This document shows, piece by piece, positions 42,580 through 51,357 of a DNA stretch of 64,000 nt. The stretch is from positions 3,804,501 through 3,868,500 of the forward strand of contig NC_006270.3 in NCBI RefSeq assembly GCF_000011645.1. The letters run 5' to 3'. Position numbers and translations under genes: made by a program. Origin of the DNA: Bacillus licheniformis DSM 13 = ATCC 14580. GTDB taxonomy: Bacteria > Bacillota > Bacilli > Bacillales > Bacillaceae. The notes under the pieces are model-generated. The model worked only from the letters and a program-made list of their open reading frames with translations, had not been told where the DNA came from and ran no database searches. Position 1 is the first letter of the stretch, and the number at the start of each line of letters is the position of its first letter.

Positions 42580-42717
42580 ATGAATGAGACGAAGCAAAAA
42601 ACGCACCCGCCAGCCGTAGAAGAACGCTTTGCAAAAGGCTGTTTATTCGGAATCCTTTTCAGTCTGCCCTTTTGGCTGATGTTTTATCTTTTCCTTCAAT
42701 ACATGCTGATAAGATAA
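42580..42717 (+). CDS. 45-residue single-helix membrane peptide
   Basis: Reads MNETKQKTHPPAVEERFAKG then a hydrophobic helix (CLFGILFSLPFWLMFYLFLQYML) and ends IR. AAAGGAG lies 12 nt upstream, somewhat far; an alternative in-frame ATG ten codons earlier overlaps it. A hairpin follows the stop. Codon pattern and one clear membrane helix support a real small gene. Function unknown. Confidence 0.5.
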   Translation: MNETKQKTHPPAVEERFAKGCLFGILFSLPFWLMFYLFLQYMLIR

Positions 42718-42719
42718 GT

Positions 42720-42738
42720 CCCCTCCGAGTCGGAGGGG
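42720..42738. terminator. Short GC hairpin between the small gene and nfrA
   Basis: CCCCTCC-GAGTC-GGAGGGG. No strong T tail on either side, so termination is only probable. Confidence 0.5.
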
Positions 42739-42745
42739 AGGTTCC

Positions 42746-43495
42746 TTACCTTTTGTTCAAACCTTTTCCTTTAACGAATTCATTCATATACGCACGCGGC
42801 GGCTTTTTGAGGCTGCCGGTGATCTGGTCTGTCCATTTGTCAGACCGTTTGCCGTCCGTCCGCTTTTGATAATAGTTTGAAATCGTTTCGTCATATGCGG
42901 ACAAATGCTTTTCAAACTCGGCATCATCCGCTTGATAGACATTTTCATGATAAATGTGATCAAGCGGCAGACGCGGTTTTTTGGCCGAAGGGTTGGCCGG
43001 CTGGCCGACGACAAGCCCGAACAGCGGAAGAACGTATTCAGGTGTTTCAAGAAGCTCGGAGACTTCGTTCAAATTGTTGCGAATCCCACCGATATAGCAG
43101 ATGCCGAGGCCCATTGATTCGGCCGCTATTGACATATTTTGAGCGGCAAGCGCTGCATCGATGACGCTGACCATAAAGGTTTCCGTCCCTTCAAGAGAAG
43201 CTGTAATATCTACACCCTTTTTCCGAGCGATTTTGTCATGCCTGTAAAGATCTGCGCAAAATACAAACAGATGGCCGTTTTTTTCAACATATGGCTGGTT
43301 CCCGGCCAATTCCGCAAGCTTGCGCTTCTTGTCCGGATCGGTGACACCGATGATTGAATATGCTTGAATATAGCTTGACGTCGATGCGCTTTGAGCGCTC
43401 TCCACAAGCAGGCGAACCTCTTCTTCGGTCAGGAGCCGATCTGTAAAAGACCTGATCGAACGGTGATTTAAAATAGTTTCAATCGTTTTATTCAT
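42746..43495 (-). CDS. nfrA: FMN-containing NADPH oxidoreductase NfrA
   Basis: A 249-residue nitroreductase-family flavoprotein, the same length as B. subtilis NfrA, an NADPH-linked FMN reductase/chromate and nitro reductase induced by stress. FMN-binding features: NHRSIRSFTDRLL at the N-terminus, SSYIQAYSIIGV, and GLGICYIGGIRNN. GAGGAGGT precedes the ATG. Confidence 0.92.
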   Translation of the reverse strand: MNKTIETILNHRSIRSFTDRLLTEEEVRLLVESAQSASTSSYIQAYSIIGVTDPDKKRKLAELAGNQPYVEKNGHLFVFCADLYRHDKIARKKGVDITASLEGTETFMVSVIDAALAAQNMSIAAESMGLGICYIGGIRNNLNEVSELLETPEYVLPLFGLVVGQPANPSAKKPRLPLDHIYHENVYQADDAEFEKHLSAYDETISNYYQKRTDGKRSDKWTDQITGSLKKPPRAYMNEFVKGKGLNKR

Positions 43496-43639
43496 CCTCT
43501 TACCTCCTCAACCTTTATCATATCCAATATCTGCTTTTCTCTAAAGCAAAACGGTTTGGCGGACTGCAGATGGATTCAATTTCATATGGTAAAATGATAG
43601 AATTGTCTTACTATTTTCGAATCGGAAAGGGAGATGACG

Positions 43640-44815
43640 GTGAAATCCGTAATTGAAGAATTAGATGCATTATTTCCGGAAATGATCGAACTAAGGAGAC
43701 ATTTTCACCAATATCCGGAGCTTTCCCATCGCGAGGTCAATACACCGCTCACCATTGCAAATTACTTGGAAAGCCTCGGGATTGGCGTGAGAACGAATGT
43801 CGGCGGCCAAGGGGTCGTCGGTCACATTAAAGGCGGCCGCCCCGGCAAGACGGTCGCCTTGAGAGCCGATTTCGACGCTCTGCCTTTACAGGATCAAAAA
43901 AATGTTCCGTACCGGTCGACTGTCCCCGGCGTCATGCATGCCTGCGGGCACGATGCCCACACGTCTGCTCTCCTCACAGCCGCAAAAGCCCTGGCAAAGC
44001 ATCGAAAAGACTTGAAGGGAAATGTCGTGCTGATCCATCAATTCGGTGAAGAGGTTACACCAGGCGGCGCCAAGCCGATGATTGAAGCCGGCTGTCTCGA
44101 AGGCGTGGATGCCATTTTCGGCACCCACATCTGGGCTCCGATGCCCGTCGGTCAAGTCGGTGTCAAATCAGGCCCGATGATGGCAGCCGCTGATAAATTT
44201 AAAGTCACGATATCCGGGCGGGGCGGACACGGAGGCGCGCCTCACCTAACGACAGACGCTTTAATCACGGGAGCCTCGGTCGTCAACCATCTCCAGCAAA
44301 TCGTCAGCCGCAGAATCGATCCGACAGAAGCAGCCGTCTTGTCGATCGGAACATTTCATTCAGGCCAGGCATTTAACGTCATTGCCGAAGAAGCGGTCAT
44401 TGAAGGAACGGTCCGCACCTTTTCAAAGCATGTCCAGGAAACGATCATCGCCGAGATCGAACGCGTAATTAAAGGCGTCTGCGACAGCAACGGGGCCTCG
44501 TTTTCACTCGATTATGAAAAAGGCTACCCGCCTGTCGTCAACCATGAAAATGAAACGGACATCGTCCGTCAATGCGCCAAACATGTCGTCGGCCCTGAAG
44601 CCGTCATCGAACTCGAACCGAATATGATCGGCGAAGATTTCTCTTATTATCTTGAACATGTCCCTGGATCATTCTTTTTTACCGGCGCGGGCAATCCGCA
44701 GACTGGAGCCGTTTACCCGCACCATCACCCGATGTTTGACATCGATGAAAAAGGCATGCTGAACGCGGCGAAAATTCTTGTGTCGGCGGCTCTAGCATTT
44801 TTAAACCAAGACTAA
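43640..44815 (+). CDS. M20 family amidohydrolase (N-acyl amino acid/hippurate hydrolase type)
   Basis: A 391-residue metallo-amidohydrolase. Metal-binding residues are in MHACGHDAHTS, HQFGEEVTPGGAKPMIEAG and the C-terminal MIGEDFSYYLEHVPGSFFFTGAG ... YPHHHPMFDIDE; the lid-domain histidine is in GRGGHGGAPH. Members remove acyl groups from amino acids or hydrolyse indole-acetyl or hippurate conjugates; the substrate here is unknown. GTG start with AAGGGAG 6 nt upstream is preferred over an ATG two codons earlier that touches that site. Confidence 0.85.
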   Translation: MKSVIEELDALFPEMIELRRHFHQYPELSHREVNTPLTIANYLESLGIGVRTNVGGQGVVGHIKGGRPGKTVALRADFDALPLQDQKNVPYRSTVPGVMHACGHDAHTSALLTAAKALAKHRKDLKGNVVLIHQFGEEVTPGGAKPMIEAGCLEGVDAIFGTHIWAPMPVGQVGVKSGPMMAAADKFKVTISGRGGHGGAPHLTTDALITGASVVNHLQQIVSRRIDPTEAAVLSIGTFHSGQAFNVIAEEAVIEGTVRTFSKHVQETIIAEIERVIKGVCDSNGASFSLDYEKGYPPVVNHENETDIVRQCAKHVVGPEAVIELEPNMIGEDFSYYLEHVPGSFFFTGAGNPQTGAVYPHHHPMFDIDEKGMLNAAKILVSAALAFLNQD

Positions 44816-44845
44816 AAAGACAGCCTGATTCGGCTGTCTTTTTTA
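44815..44845. terminator. Terminator between the M20 gene and the rodA paralogue
   Basis: AAAAGACAGCC and GGCTGTCTTTT around a 6-nt loop with T run; overlaps the end of both convergent genes. Confidence 0.9.
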
Positions 44846-46012
44846 TTTAAACATATAGCCTTTATATTTCGTCAGCTGGCAGCTGGCGTTATAAACGATC
44901 GCATAGCCGATCAGCGCGGACAATACAGAGCTCCCTCCGTAGCTGATGAACAGAAGGGGAACGCCCGTAACCGGCATCAGCCCGACGTTCATTCCGATAT
45001 TTTGGAATGTGTGGATGACAATCAGCGCCGTATACCCAACACAGAAAAACGATGCAAACTTGTTGTACGGGTGTATCTTATCAATCAGCACGACAAGCCG
45101 GTAAATGAGAAGGAAAAACATGATGACGACAAATGTACAGCCGATAAAGCCGAAACTTTCGCCGATGACGGCATAGATGAAATCGGTTTGGCCTTCAGGA
45201 ACGTATACTTTCAAATTGTTAATGCCCGTTCCGAAGATTTCTCCTGAGCCGATCGCCGTAACGGCTTTTTCGGTCTGATACGTATCATTCGCGTCCTGCT
45301 GGCTCGAATCGACCCATGTCATCACCCGGTTGATCTGATATTGCTGGATATGCAATGTATCCTTTGAAAACTCCGGAAAATTGATCACCAAAAACAGAAC
45401 GAGCAGTACGAGCGTGATGCCCGATCCCGCGACTATGAAAATCAGCTTCCAGTTCACGCCTGATAAAAACACCATAACGGCGACAAAGAACATGCAGATA
45501 CCGGCCGTACCGGCGTCCTGCATTAAAATCAATCCGACCGGAACCGCCGACACTCCCGCGATTTTCAGCAACAGGCGAACATCCTCCTGCATCGAGCGCG
45601 AGCCTTTCGGACTTGCTTTGGAAATCACCGAAGCCAGCATCATAATCAGGCCGATTTTCATAAATTCCGACGGCTGCAGCGTGATCGTACCAAATTGAAA
45701 CCAGCTTTTTGCGCCGTTTTTAATCGGAGCGATCGACTCCGGACTAACTTTTAACACGAGCAACGACAAGATGCCGAATAAATATATGTAAATGCTTAAC
45801 TTTTCAAGCTGCTCCAGATCAAAATAGAGAAAGCCGACGATCACCGAAATGCCGAGCAGATAAAAGAACAATTGCTTTGCCGGATAACCCTTCGGTGAAA
45901 AAGACGGCTCCGCAGCGTAAACAGCGATCACACTGATTAAAAAGAACATGGCTAATATAAAAATCAAATCGCCCTGATAATAGGGACTTGTCGTATTTTT
46001 CTTCTGGCCCAT
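44843..46012 (-). CDS. RodA-like SEDS protein (second, downstream copy)
   Basis: A 389-residue SEDS-family protein with ten membrane segments, a peptidoglycan glycosyltransferase that acts with a class B PBP. It is highly similar throughout to the neighbouring RodA, e.g. GAKSWF, TLQPSEFMKIGLIM, LSGVNWKLI, QYQINRVMTWV, VIGESFGFIGCTFVVIMFFLLIYRLVVLIDKIHP and the C-terminus QLTKYKGYMFK. A difference is QDAGTAG where the neighbour has QDTGTAG. ATG with AAGGCGGGG upstream. A product of tandem duplication; role probably rod elongation or a specialised stage. Confidence 0.88.
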   Translation of the reverse strand: MGQKKNTTSPYYQGDLIFILAMFFLISVIAVYAAEPSFSPKGYPAKQLFFYLLGISVIVGFLYFDLEQLEKLSIYIYLFGILSLLVLKVSPESIAPIKNGAKSWFQFGTITLQPSEFMKIGLIMMLASVISKASPKGSRSMQEDVRLLLKIAGVSAVPVGLILMQDAGTAGICMFFVAVMVFLSGVNWKLIFIVAGSGITLVLLVLFLVINFPEFSKDTLHIQQYQINRVMTWVDSSQQDANDTYQTEKAVTAIGSGEIFGTGINNLKVYVPEGQTDFIYAVIGESFGFIGCTFVVIMFFLLIYRLVVLIDKIHPYNKFASFFCVGYTALIVIHTFQNIGMNVGLMPVTGVPLLFISYGGSSVLSALIGYAIVYNASCQLTKYKGYMFK

Positions 46013-46094
46013 TATACCCCGCCTTATTTCTTCATCAAAAGCACTAACTTTCATTATAGCATGAACAACCGTTCACATTGCGAAAAAGGGTGAA

Positions 46095-46129
46095 TAAAAT
46101 AACAGCCCGCATACATCAGGCTGTTATTT
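46095..46129 (-). terminator. Terminator after rodA
   Basis: AAATAACAGCC pairs with GGCTGTTATTT, starting at the rodA stop codon, so the two rodA copies are likely separate transcripts or partly attenuated. Confidence 0.75.
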
Positions 46130-47308
46130 GAACATATAGCTTTGATACTTTGTTAACTGGCAGCTTGAATTGTAGACAACCGCGAAGCCGAGCAAGGTTG
46201 CTACGACTGAGCTGCCCCCATAGCTGACCAAAAGCAGTGGGACGCCGGTCACGGGCATAATGCCGATATTCATTCCGATATTTTGAAAGGTATGAATGAC
46301 AATTAAAGCGGTAAAGCCCGCACAGAAAAATGAGGCAAACCTGCTGAACGGATGTATTCGGTCGATGAGCACGACAAGCCGGTAAATTAAGAAGAAAAAC
46401 ATAATGACAACAAAAGTGCATCCGACAAACCCGAAACTCTCGCCAATGACGGCAAAAATAAAGTCTGTTTGCGCCTCAGGTACATAGACTTGAAGATCGC
46501 TTACACCATTTCCGAATACTTTTCCTGAACCGATCGCCATTTGCGCCCTTTCGACCTGCATTTTATCGTCGGCATTCTGTTCGCTCGGATTGACCCAGGT
46601 CATAACGCGGTTGATTTGGTATTGTTCAACCCCGAGCGCTCCCGCAACATCGGGAAATTTGATGATGACATATAAAATCAAAGCAACGGCTGCAAGACCC
46701 GTTCCGAAGATAAGAGAGATCAATTTCCAGTTCACGCCCGACAGGAATACCATCACAAGGATCACAAACGCGACGATCCCGGCTGTACCCGTATCCTGCT
46801 CTAAAATCAAGCCGAACGGAACAATGATGATACCGGCGATTTTCAGCAGAAAAATCCAGTCTTCTTTCAACGTACGCTTGCCGACAGGGCCGTTTTTAGA
46901 CATGAAGGAAGCCAAGTACATGATCAGCCCGATTTTCATAAATTCCGACGGCTGCAGCGTAAACCCGGGAAGCATAAACCAGCTTTTGGCACCGTTGATG
47001 ACCGGCGCAAACCTGTATGATCCGATATATGCCGGACTGAACTTTAACACGATCAGCATCAAAATGCCGAGCAGATAGAAATAAAAGCTGAGCTTTTCAA
47101 GCTGCTCCAAATCAAAATAAAGAAACACGATGATGATGAAGGCCCCCAGTAAATAGTAAAGGGACTGTTTCATCGCAAAGGGTTCATTATATTGATTAAA
47201 CTGCTGAGCAGCGTACACAGCCACAACGCTTATGATAAAAAAGACAATATAGACAAAAATCAAATCCCCCTGGTAAAAGGGATTTGTAATATTCTTTTTC
47301 TGACTCAT
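46124..47308 (-). CDS. rodA: Rod-shape SEDS glycosyltransferase RodA
   Basis: A 394-residue SEDS protein, close to the 393 residues of B. subtilis RodA. Ten membrane helices, the external loop with VINGAKSWFMLPGFTLQPSEFMKIGLIM and ILEQDTGTAGI carrying the conserved Asp of SEDS polymerases. It makes glycan strands in the elongation complex. The ATG (MSQKKNITNPFYQ) has GGGCGGG upstream; longer in-frame readings lack a ribosome binding site. Its 278-nt upstream region is shared with the divergent YjiH-type gene. Confidence 0.92.
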   Translation of the reverse strand: MSQKKNITNPFYQGDLIFVYIVFFIISVVAVYAAQQFNQYNEPFAMKQSLYYLLGAFIIIVFLYFDLEQLEKLSFYFYLLGILMLIVLKFSPAYIGSYRFAPVINGAKSWFMLPGFTLQPSEFMKIGLIMYLASFMSKNGPVGKRTLKEDWIFLLKIAGIIIVPFGLILEQDTGTAGIVAFVILVMVFLSGVNWKLISLIFGTGLAAVALILYVIIKFPDVAGALGVEQYQINRVMTWVNPSEQNADDKMQVERAQMAIGSGKVFGNGVSDLQVYVPEAQTDFIFAVIGESFGFVGCTFVVIMFFFLIYRLVVLIDRIHPFSRFASFFCAGFTALIVIHTFQNIGMNIGIMPVTGVPLLLVSYGGSSVVATLLGFAVVYNSSCQLTKYQSYMFK

Positions 47309-47480
47309 TCGAAATCCCGCCCTTATAATATGACACAATGAATTAATGCAGGAAGACGGCATCCGCTTCCTCACAAATGATATGACGTACAAAAGAACAA
47401 AATGTTTCGATTTTATTGCGAACAAATTCCTATTCTATTTTAAAGGATTTTTCCAACTATTGTCGAATGTGATAAATTCA

Positions 47481-47508
47481 TTGATTTTTGCTTGAAATGT
47501 ATTAAAAT
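47481..47508 (+). promoter_or_regulatory. Promoter of the YjiH-type gene
   Basis: TTGATT, 16 nt, TAAAAT about 78 nt before the start codon in the divergent region with rodA. Confidence 0.5.
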
Positions 47509-47586
47509 GAGTAATGTTGCATAAAATTAAACTTTTGCCTCCGGCAGAAGTGGTACAGAATCACCAATTCATAAGGAGTTTTTCAT

Positions 47587-48942
47587 TTGGATAAAGCACT
47601 TCAAAAGCGTAAACGGCTTGATATCATAAAATTTTTGGTCCCTTCGCTTATCGGAATTATTCTGTTTATGATTCCCGTTAAAATTGAAGGAAATTTAACG
47701 ATTCCAATTGCTGTTTTTTCAAATGCATTGCAGGAGCTGCTTCAGCAGCAATTGCCGCTGATCATGACGGTCATCGTAACCGCAACATTTATCTTAACCT
47801 TTATCACCAAAACCTTTCATCCGGCTTTCATCAAAAAAAGCGAGTTTTTCTATAACCTGCTGAATGTATCTTTATTTTGGTATATCGTCCGCCTAGTCGG
47901 CATGATTTTCGCCGTGATGGCGTACTTTAAGATCGGACCTGAAGCGGTGTATGCCAAGAGTACCGGCGGAACATTATTATTCAGCCTGCTTCCCGTTCTC
48001 TTCTCCGTCTTTCTATTTGCAGGCCTTTTTCTGCCGTTTCTGTTGAATTTCGGCTTGCTCGAACTGTGCGGCGCTTTGATGAAAAACCTGATGAGGCCTG
48101 TCTTTAAGCTGCCGGGGCGGTCATCGATCGATTGTATGGCTTCATGGCTCGGCGACGGCACGATCGGCGTGCTCCTGACGAGCAAACAGTATGAAGAAGG
48201 ATTCTACACGAAGCGTGAGGCCGCCGTCATCGGCACGACTTTCTCAGTCGTCTCCATCACGTTTTGCCTTGTGATTATTTCACAGGTTGGCCTTCCTCAT
48301 ATGTTCGTTCCGTTTTATTTGACGATATTGCTGGCGGGTGCCGCAGCTGCGGTGATCAGCCCGCGGATTCCGCCTTTATCAAGAAAGGCTGATACTTATA
48401 TTACAGATCAAGCGGATCAGGATCAAGAGAAGATTCCCGAAGGATACACTCCGTTCCAATGGGGGCTCAGCCAGGCTGTCGCAAAAGCAAAACAAAATAC
48501 AAGCGTCAAAGATTTCTTGCAGGACGGGGCTAAAAACGTACTCGATATGTGGATGGGCGTCGCTCCCGTCGTCATGGCGCTCGGCACAGCCGCGCTGATT
48601 GTCGCTGAATATACGCCGGTTTTCAAATGGCTTGGACTGCCGTTCATTCCTCTTCTCGAGCTGCTGCAGGTTCCTGAAGCCGCTGAGGCCTCACAAACGC
48701 TTGTCGTCGGGTTTGCCGACATGTTCCTGCCGTCCGTGCTCGGAAGCGGCATTGAAAGTGAAATGACCAGGTTCATCATCGCCTGTGTATCGGTTACACA
48801 ATTAATCTACATGTCCGAAGTCGGCGGCCTTTTGCTAGGTTCCAAAATCCCGGTGACGTTCCTTGACCTCGTCTTGATTTTTCTCGTTCGGACGCTTATT
48901 ACGCTGCCTGTCATTGTACTGTGTGCCAACTTTATTTTTTAG
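47587..48942 (+). CDS. YjiH-family membrane protein with nucleoside-transporter gate domains
   Basis: A 451-residue protein with about ten hydrophobic segments in two halves. Gate-domain-like pieces are FLPFLLNFGLLELCGALMKNLMRPVFKLPGRSSIDCMASWLGDGTIGVLLT and, in the second half, GFADMFLPSVLGSGIESEMTRFIIACVSVTQLIYMSEVGGLLL. YjiH-type transporters have no firmly established substrate. TTG start with AAGGAG 8 nt upstream. Placed between rodA and ywcE, where I do not expect it in B. subtilis, so an accessory gene. Confidence 0.8.
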   Translation: MDKALQKRKRLDIIKFLVPSLIGIILFMIPVKIEGNLTIPIAVFSNALQELLQQQLPLIMTVIVTATFILTFITKTFHPAFIKKSEFFYNLLNVSLFWYIVRLVGMIFAVMAYFKIGPEAVYAKSTGGTLLFSLLPVLFSVFLFAGLFLPFLLNFGLLELCGALMKNLMRPVFKLPGRSSIDCMASWLGDGTIGVLLTSKQYEEGFYTKREAAVIGTTFSVVSITFCLVIISQVGLPHMFVPFYLTILLAGAAAAVISPRIPPLSRKADTYITDQADQDQEKIPEGYTPFQWGLSQAVAKAKQNTSVKDFLQDGAKNVLDMWMGVAPVVMALGTAALIVAEYTPVFKWLGLPFIPLLELLQVPEAAEASQTLVVGFADMFLPSVLGSGIESEMTRFIIACVSVTQLIYMSEVGGLLLGSKIPVTFLDLVLIFLVRTLITLPVIVLCANFIF

Positions 48943-49114
48943 ACAAATAAAAGGCTCCCGGCGCCAAATGCCGAGGGCCTTTTTTGTTTAGAAAAAAATC
49001 GTTGATCCAAGGGGTCTGCGGCCTTATCGTACGATCCGCCTGTCCGCTTCTTCGCTTCCCGTAAGCCTGCCGGCCTCGTATAGGAAACGCGCGGTTCTTG
49101 GCTAACTTTCGCAT
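48932..49114 (-). CDS. Possible small basic protein
   Basis: A 60-residue reading beginning MRKLAKNRAFPIRGRQAYGKRRSG with GGAGGAG about 7 nt before the ATG. It is very basic and Arg-rich, but its 3' end runs through the terminator of the neighbouring gene and overlaps that gene by a few nt, which argues against it. Not recognised. Confidence 0.25.
   Translation of the reverse strand: MRKLAKNRAFPIRGRQAYGKRRSGQADRTIRPQTPWINDFFLNKKGPRHLAPGAFYLSKK
48949..48986. terminator. Terminator after the YjiH-type gene
   Basis: AAAAGGCTCCCGGC and GCCGAGGGCCTTTT (near-perfect) around a 7-nt loop, T run on the + strand. Confidence 0.85.
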
Positions 49115-49252
49115 GATCAATCTCCTCCACGCATTTTCGCTATTCACTTCTTCTCCCCTTCACCCTTTATGTCCTAACTGAATCACCGTGAAAATTGAGC
49201 CGATAGTTGGAGCGGAAAATGCTTTCCAGTATGTATCATTTTTCGAAGAACG

Positions 49253-49261
49253 TGGTATAAT
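49253..49261 (+). promoter_or_regulatory. Extended -10 element upstream of ywcE
   Basis: TGGTATAAT 104 nt before ywcE, without a clear -35. The 250 nt before ywcE otherwise hold AT-rich DNA with an AGAAT-N10-ATTCT repeat near 49271; the sporulation promoter known for this gene in B. subtilis was not identified. Confidence 0.4.
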
Positions 49262-49365
49262 AAATGTAACAGAATGTTCACAAAATATTCTCCAATTAGA
49301 CACAATTGATGTTTCATTCCGCTTTTTTTGACAGCGCTATCATTATCGAAAGGGGCTGAAAACGC

Positions 49366-49626
49366 ATGGATATGTTTTTCGCTTACTTGCTGATTGCAAG
49401 CGCCACTCCTTTATTTTTATGGCTGGACAACAAAAAGGTCGCAATTTCTTCTATTCCGCCCATCATTTTAATGTGGGTATTCTTCTTTTTCTATATGACC
49501 AGCAGCCTTTCTCCTACAGGACACTCTCTCATGATCGCACTCTTTATTCTCAACGTTGTCATCGCCCATGTCGCCGCTTTCATCATCTACGGACTTCCAT
49601 TGATCCGGAAGCACATGAGCCGATAA
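49366..49626 (+). CDS. ywcE: Spore morphogenesis/holin-like membrane protein YwcE
   Basis: An 86-residue protein with three membrane helices and a basic C-terminus, matching YwcE ([43 protein letters not shown] is highly conserved as I recall). In B. subtilis it is a holin-like protein needed for proper spore coat and outgrowth, and sits next to qoxD. Here the lasso peptide locus separates the two. GGGG lies about 10 nt before the ATG. Confidence 0.88.
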
Positions 49627-49660
49627 AAAAAGTGCCGGTTTTTCCGCCGGCGCTTTTTTG
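49625..49660. terminator. Bidirectional terminator between ywcE and the C11 protease gene
   Basis: AAAAAAGTGCCGG and CCGGCGCTTTTTT around an 8-nt loop, T runs on both strands. It marks the end of the lasso operon. Confidence 0.85.
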
Positions 49661-49673
49661 CTGTTAAACGCAA

Positions 49674-50873
49674 CTATAGATCAAAGTTAAATGTTGAATG
49701 CGAGTAATCTTTGATGAATGTTTGATACCGGCTGCTGAAGTCAAGCAGGCGGTATATTTTCGATTTTTCCGCAAACCGCTTATGGTTGTCTCTGGCCGGA
49801 TAATAAACGGACATGCCGCTTCCTCTTGGATGCTCCGGAGATTTGATGTTCATGATGACAGCCTTCTTGACGGATTTTACGACCTCTTTTGCTTCTTTCT
49901 CGGCTCCGATCTGCTGACCGATCAAGCTTGACAAATCCGCCAAATCAACCATATCCGATTCATCTGCATAATCTTCAGCAGCGAGACGCGCGTAGTGGAG
50001 CAGGCGCTTTCCGTCAGGCTCTTTCAATGCCAGGTTCATGTTTACGCTCAATCTGTCGAGGGCATCGACAGCGTCTTTGACACGGTTCAATTGAATTAAA
50101 GACTGCTGCAGGTCTTCTGTTTCACCGTTTTCTTTTGACTGCTGTACGTAGCCTGCAGCGATTTCCCTGCCAAGCTCTTTCGGATCGATTGAAGGGTCGT
50201 CTTGTACAGACTGCAGCGCCCTTTTATAATCCCAGCCGTTTTGATTCGTATAGTCGACTGAAGCCAGCATGTACTTACCATAATCCCTCAAGGCATATGC
50301 CGTTTCAATCCCGGCCATTTTGCAGTTGTCAAAACCGATTAAATCAAACTTTTGCTTCGTATGTTCATAGGCCGTTTTGATTCCCGACTGCAGCTCGCTT
50401 ATTTTCATTTTCTTATTGCCGAAGTTTTCGTCTCCCCCGTAGCCGTCAACTGAGCCAAGCCCATGCCCCCAAAAGATCAATACATATTTTTTAGCCGGAT
50501 ATGTTTTGACTCCCCATGTGATAAAATCTGTGACGGAGCCGGGACTGTCCATATTTTTCTTCCCGACATTTTCGAGGGGCACCAGCTTCTGATGTTCAAC
50601 TTTCCACCTCTGATTCACCTTGTGACTGATCGACGGGTTCGCCCATTTTTTTGCTCCTCCTGTCTGAAGAACGACATTGACGTTTGAAGATGAACCCGCA
50701 TCCATCATTTCCTGAATGTCATCGCTTGCCATATGAAAATCGCTTTCCATGTCAGAACCAATCATATAAACAAGAATAGTATAGTCGTCCTTTTCTTTTA
50801 ATAGAGCGGCTGGTGCCGGCTGAAAAAAGGCGAATGAAATAACGGAAAACAAAATCCATTTGATCAAGTTCAT
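49674..50873 (-). CDS. Secreted clostripain-family cysteine protease (C11), last gene of the lasso operon
   Basis: A 399-residue protease with an N-terminal signal peptide (MNLIKWILFSVISFAFFQPAPA) and the C11 catalytic dyad: His137 in LIFWGHGLG and Cys184 in GFDNCKMAGIE. The first strand ILVYMIGSDMES is typical. Clostripain-type enzymes cut after Arg or Lys. ATG with AAGGAG 9 nt upstream. It lies 17 nt after the GNAT gene, so it belongs to the lasso peptide operon. Possible jobs outside the membrane are tail trimming of the Arg/Lys-rich peptide or self-protection; an unrelated passenger is also possible. Confidence 0.85.
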   Translation of the reverse strand: MNLIKWILFSVISFAFFQPAPAALLKEKDDYTILVYMIGSDMESDFHMASDDIQEMMDAGSSSNVNVVLQTGGAKKWANPSISHKVNQRWKVEHQKLVPLENVGKKNMDSPGSVTDFITWGVKTYPAKKYVLIFWGHGLGSVDGYGGDENFGNKKMKISELQSGIKTAYEHTKQKFDLIGFDNCKMAGIETAYALRDYGKYMLASVDYTNQNGWDYKRALQSVQDDPSIDPKELGREIAAGYVQQSKENGETEDLQQSLIQLNRVKDAVDALDRLSVNMNLALKEPDGKRLLHYARLAAEDYADESDMVDLADLSSLIGQQIGAEKEAKEVVKSVKKAVIMNIKSPEHPRGSGMSVYYPARDNHKRFAEKSKIYRLLDFSSRYQTFIKDYSHSTFNFDL

Positions 50874-50890
50874 CTTCTTATGCTCCTTAT

Positions 50891-51346
50891 TTAAGATTCC
50901 GGGAAATAAATAAGAGAGTAGTAGCAGTCTTCGTCCGGCTGTTCGTGTTCCAATGAATACCCGACGGATCGGAAGCACGCTAAGCACCTCTTGTTATCCT
51001 CTTCAATTCCGGCGAACCATTTGTTGATCCGGCTCATTTCCGGCAATGCCATCGTCCTTTTGATGAGCGCTTTTCCATATCCCCCTCCGCGCAAAAACGG
51101 ATCGACTAAAAGGGCAATGTTCCCGGTCAAGTCCTCCTCAACTTCAACCATGACAACGCCGACAGGCTTGCCGTCCTCTAAAGCCGCCCATACCCGGTAG
51201 TTTTCATTACCGCCTGCAAAATTGAACCATTCGTCAAGAGGGAGCATCCCTTCCAGCCGCCTTTTCACCTCTGCATCCTCAAACCAGGTCTGCAGCCATT
51301 CAATATCTTCTTTTCGAAAAAGACGAAGTTCTTCTATATTGCTCAT
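50891..51346 (-). CDS. GNAT-family acetyltransferase in the lasso operon
   Basis: A 151-residue GNAT protein. The acetyl-CoA pyrophosphate loop appears as FLRGGGYGKALIKR (R/Q-x-x-G-x-G/A pattern), preceded by the beta-4 strand VVMVEVEEDLTGNIALLVDP and followed by the C-terminal FRSVGYSLEHE. It lies 11 nt after the second exporter gene. GNAT enzymes modify lysines in the lasso peptide albusnodin, so acetylation of this Lys-rich precursor is a reasonable inference. Resistance by acetylation of another compound is an alternative. AAAGGAG precedes the ATG. Confidence 0.85.
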   Translation of the reverse strand: MSNIEELRLFRKEDIEWLQTWFEDAEVKRRLEGMLPLDEWFNFAGGNENYRVWAALEDGKPVGVVMVEVEEDLTGNIALLVDPFLRGGGYGKALIKRTMALPEMSRINKWFAGIEEDNKRCLACFRSVGYSLEHEQPDEDCYYSLIYFPES

Positions 51347-51357
51347 TGCTTTCTCCT

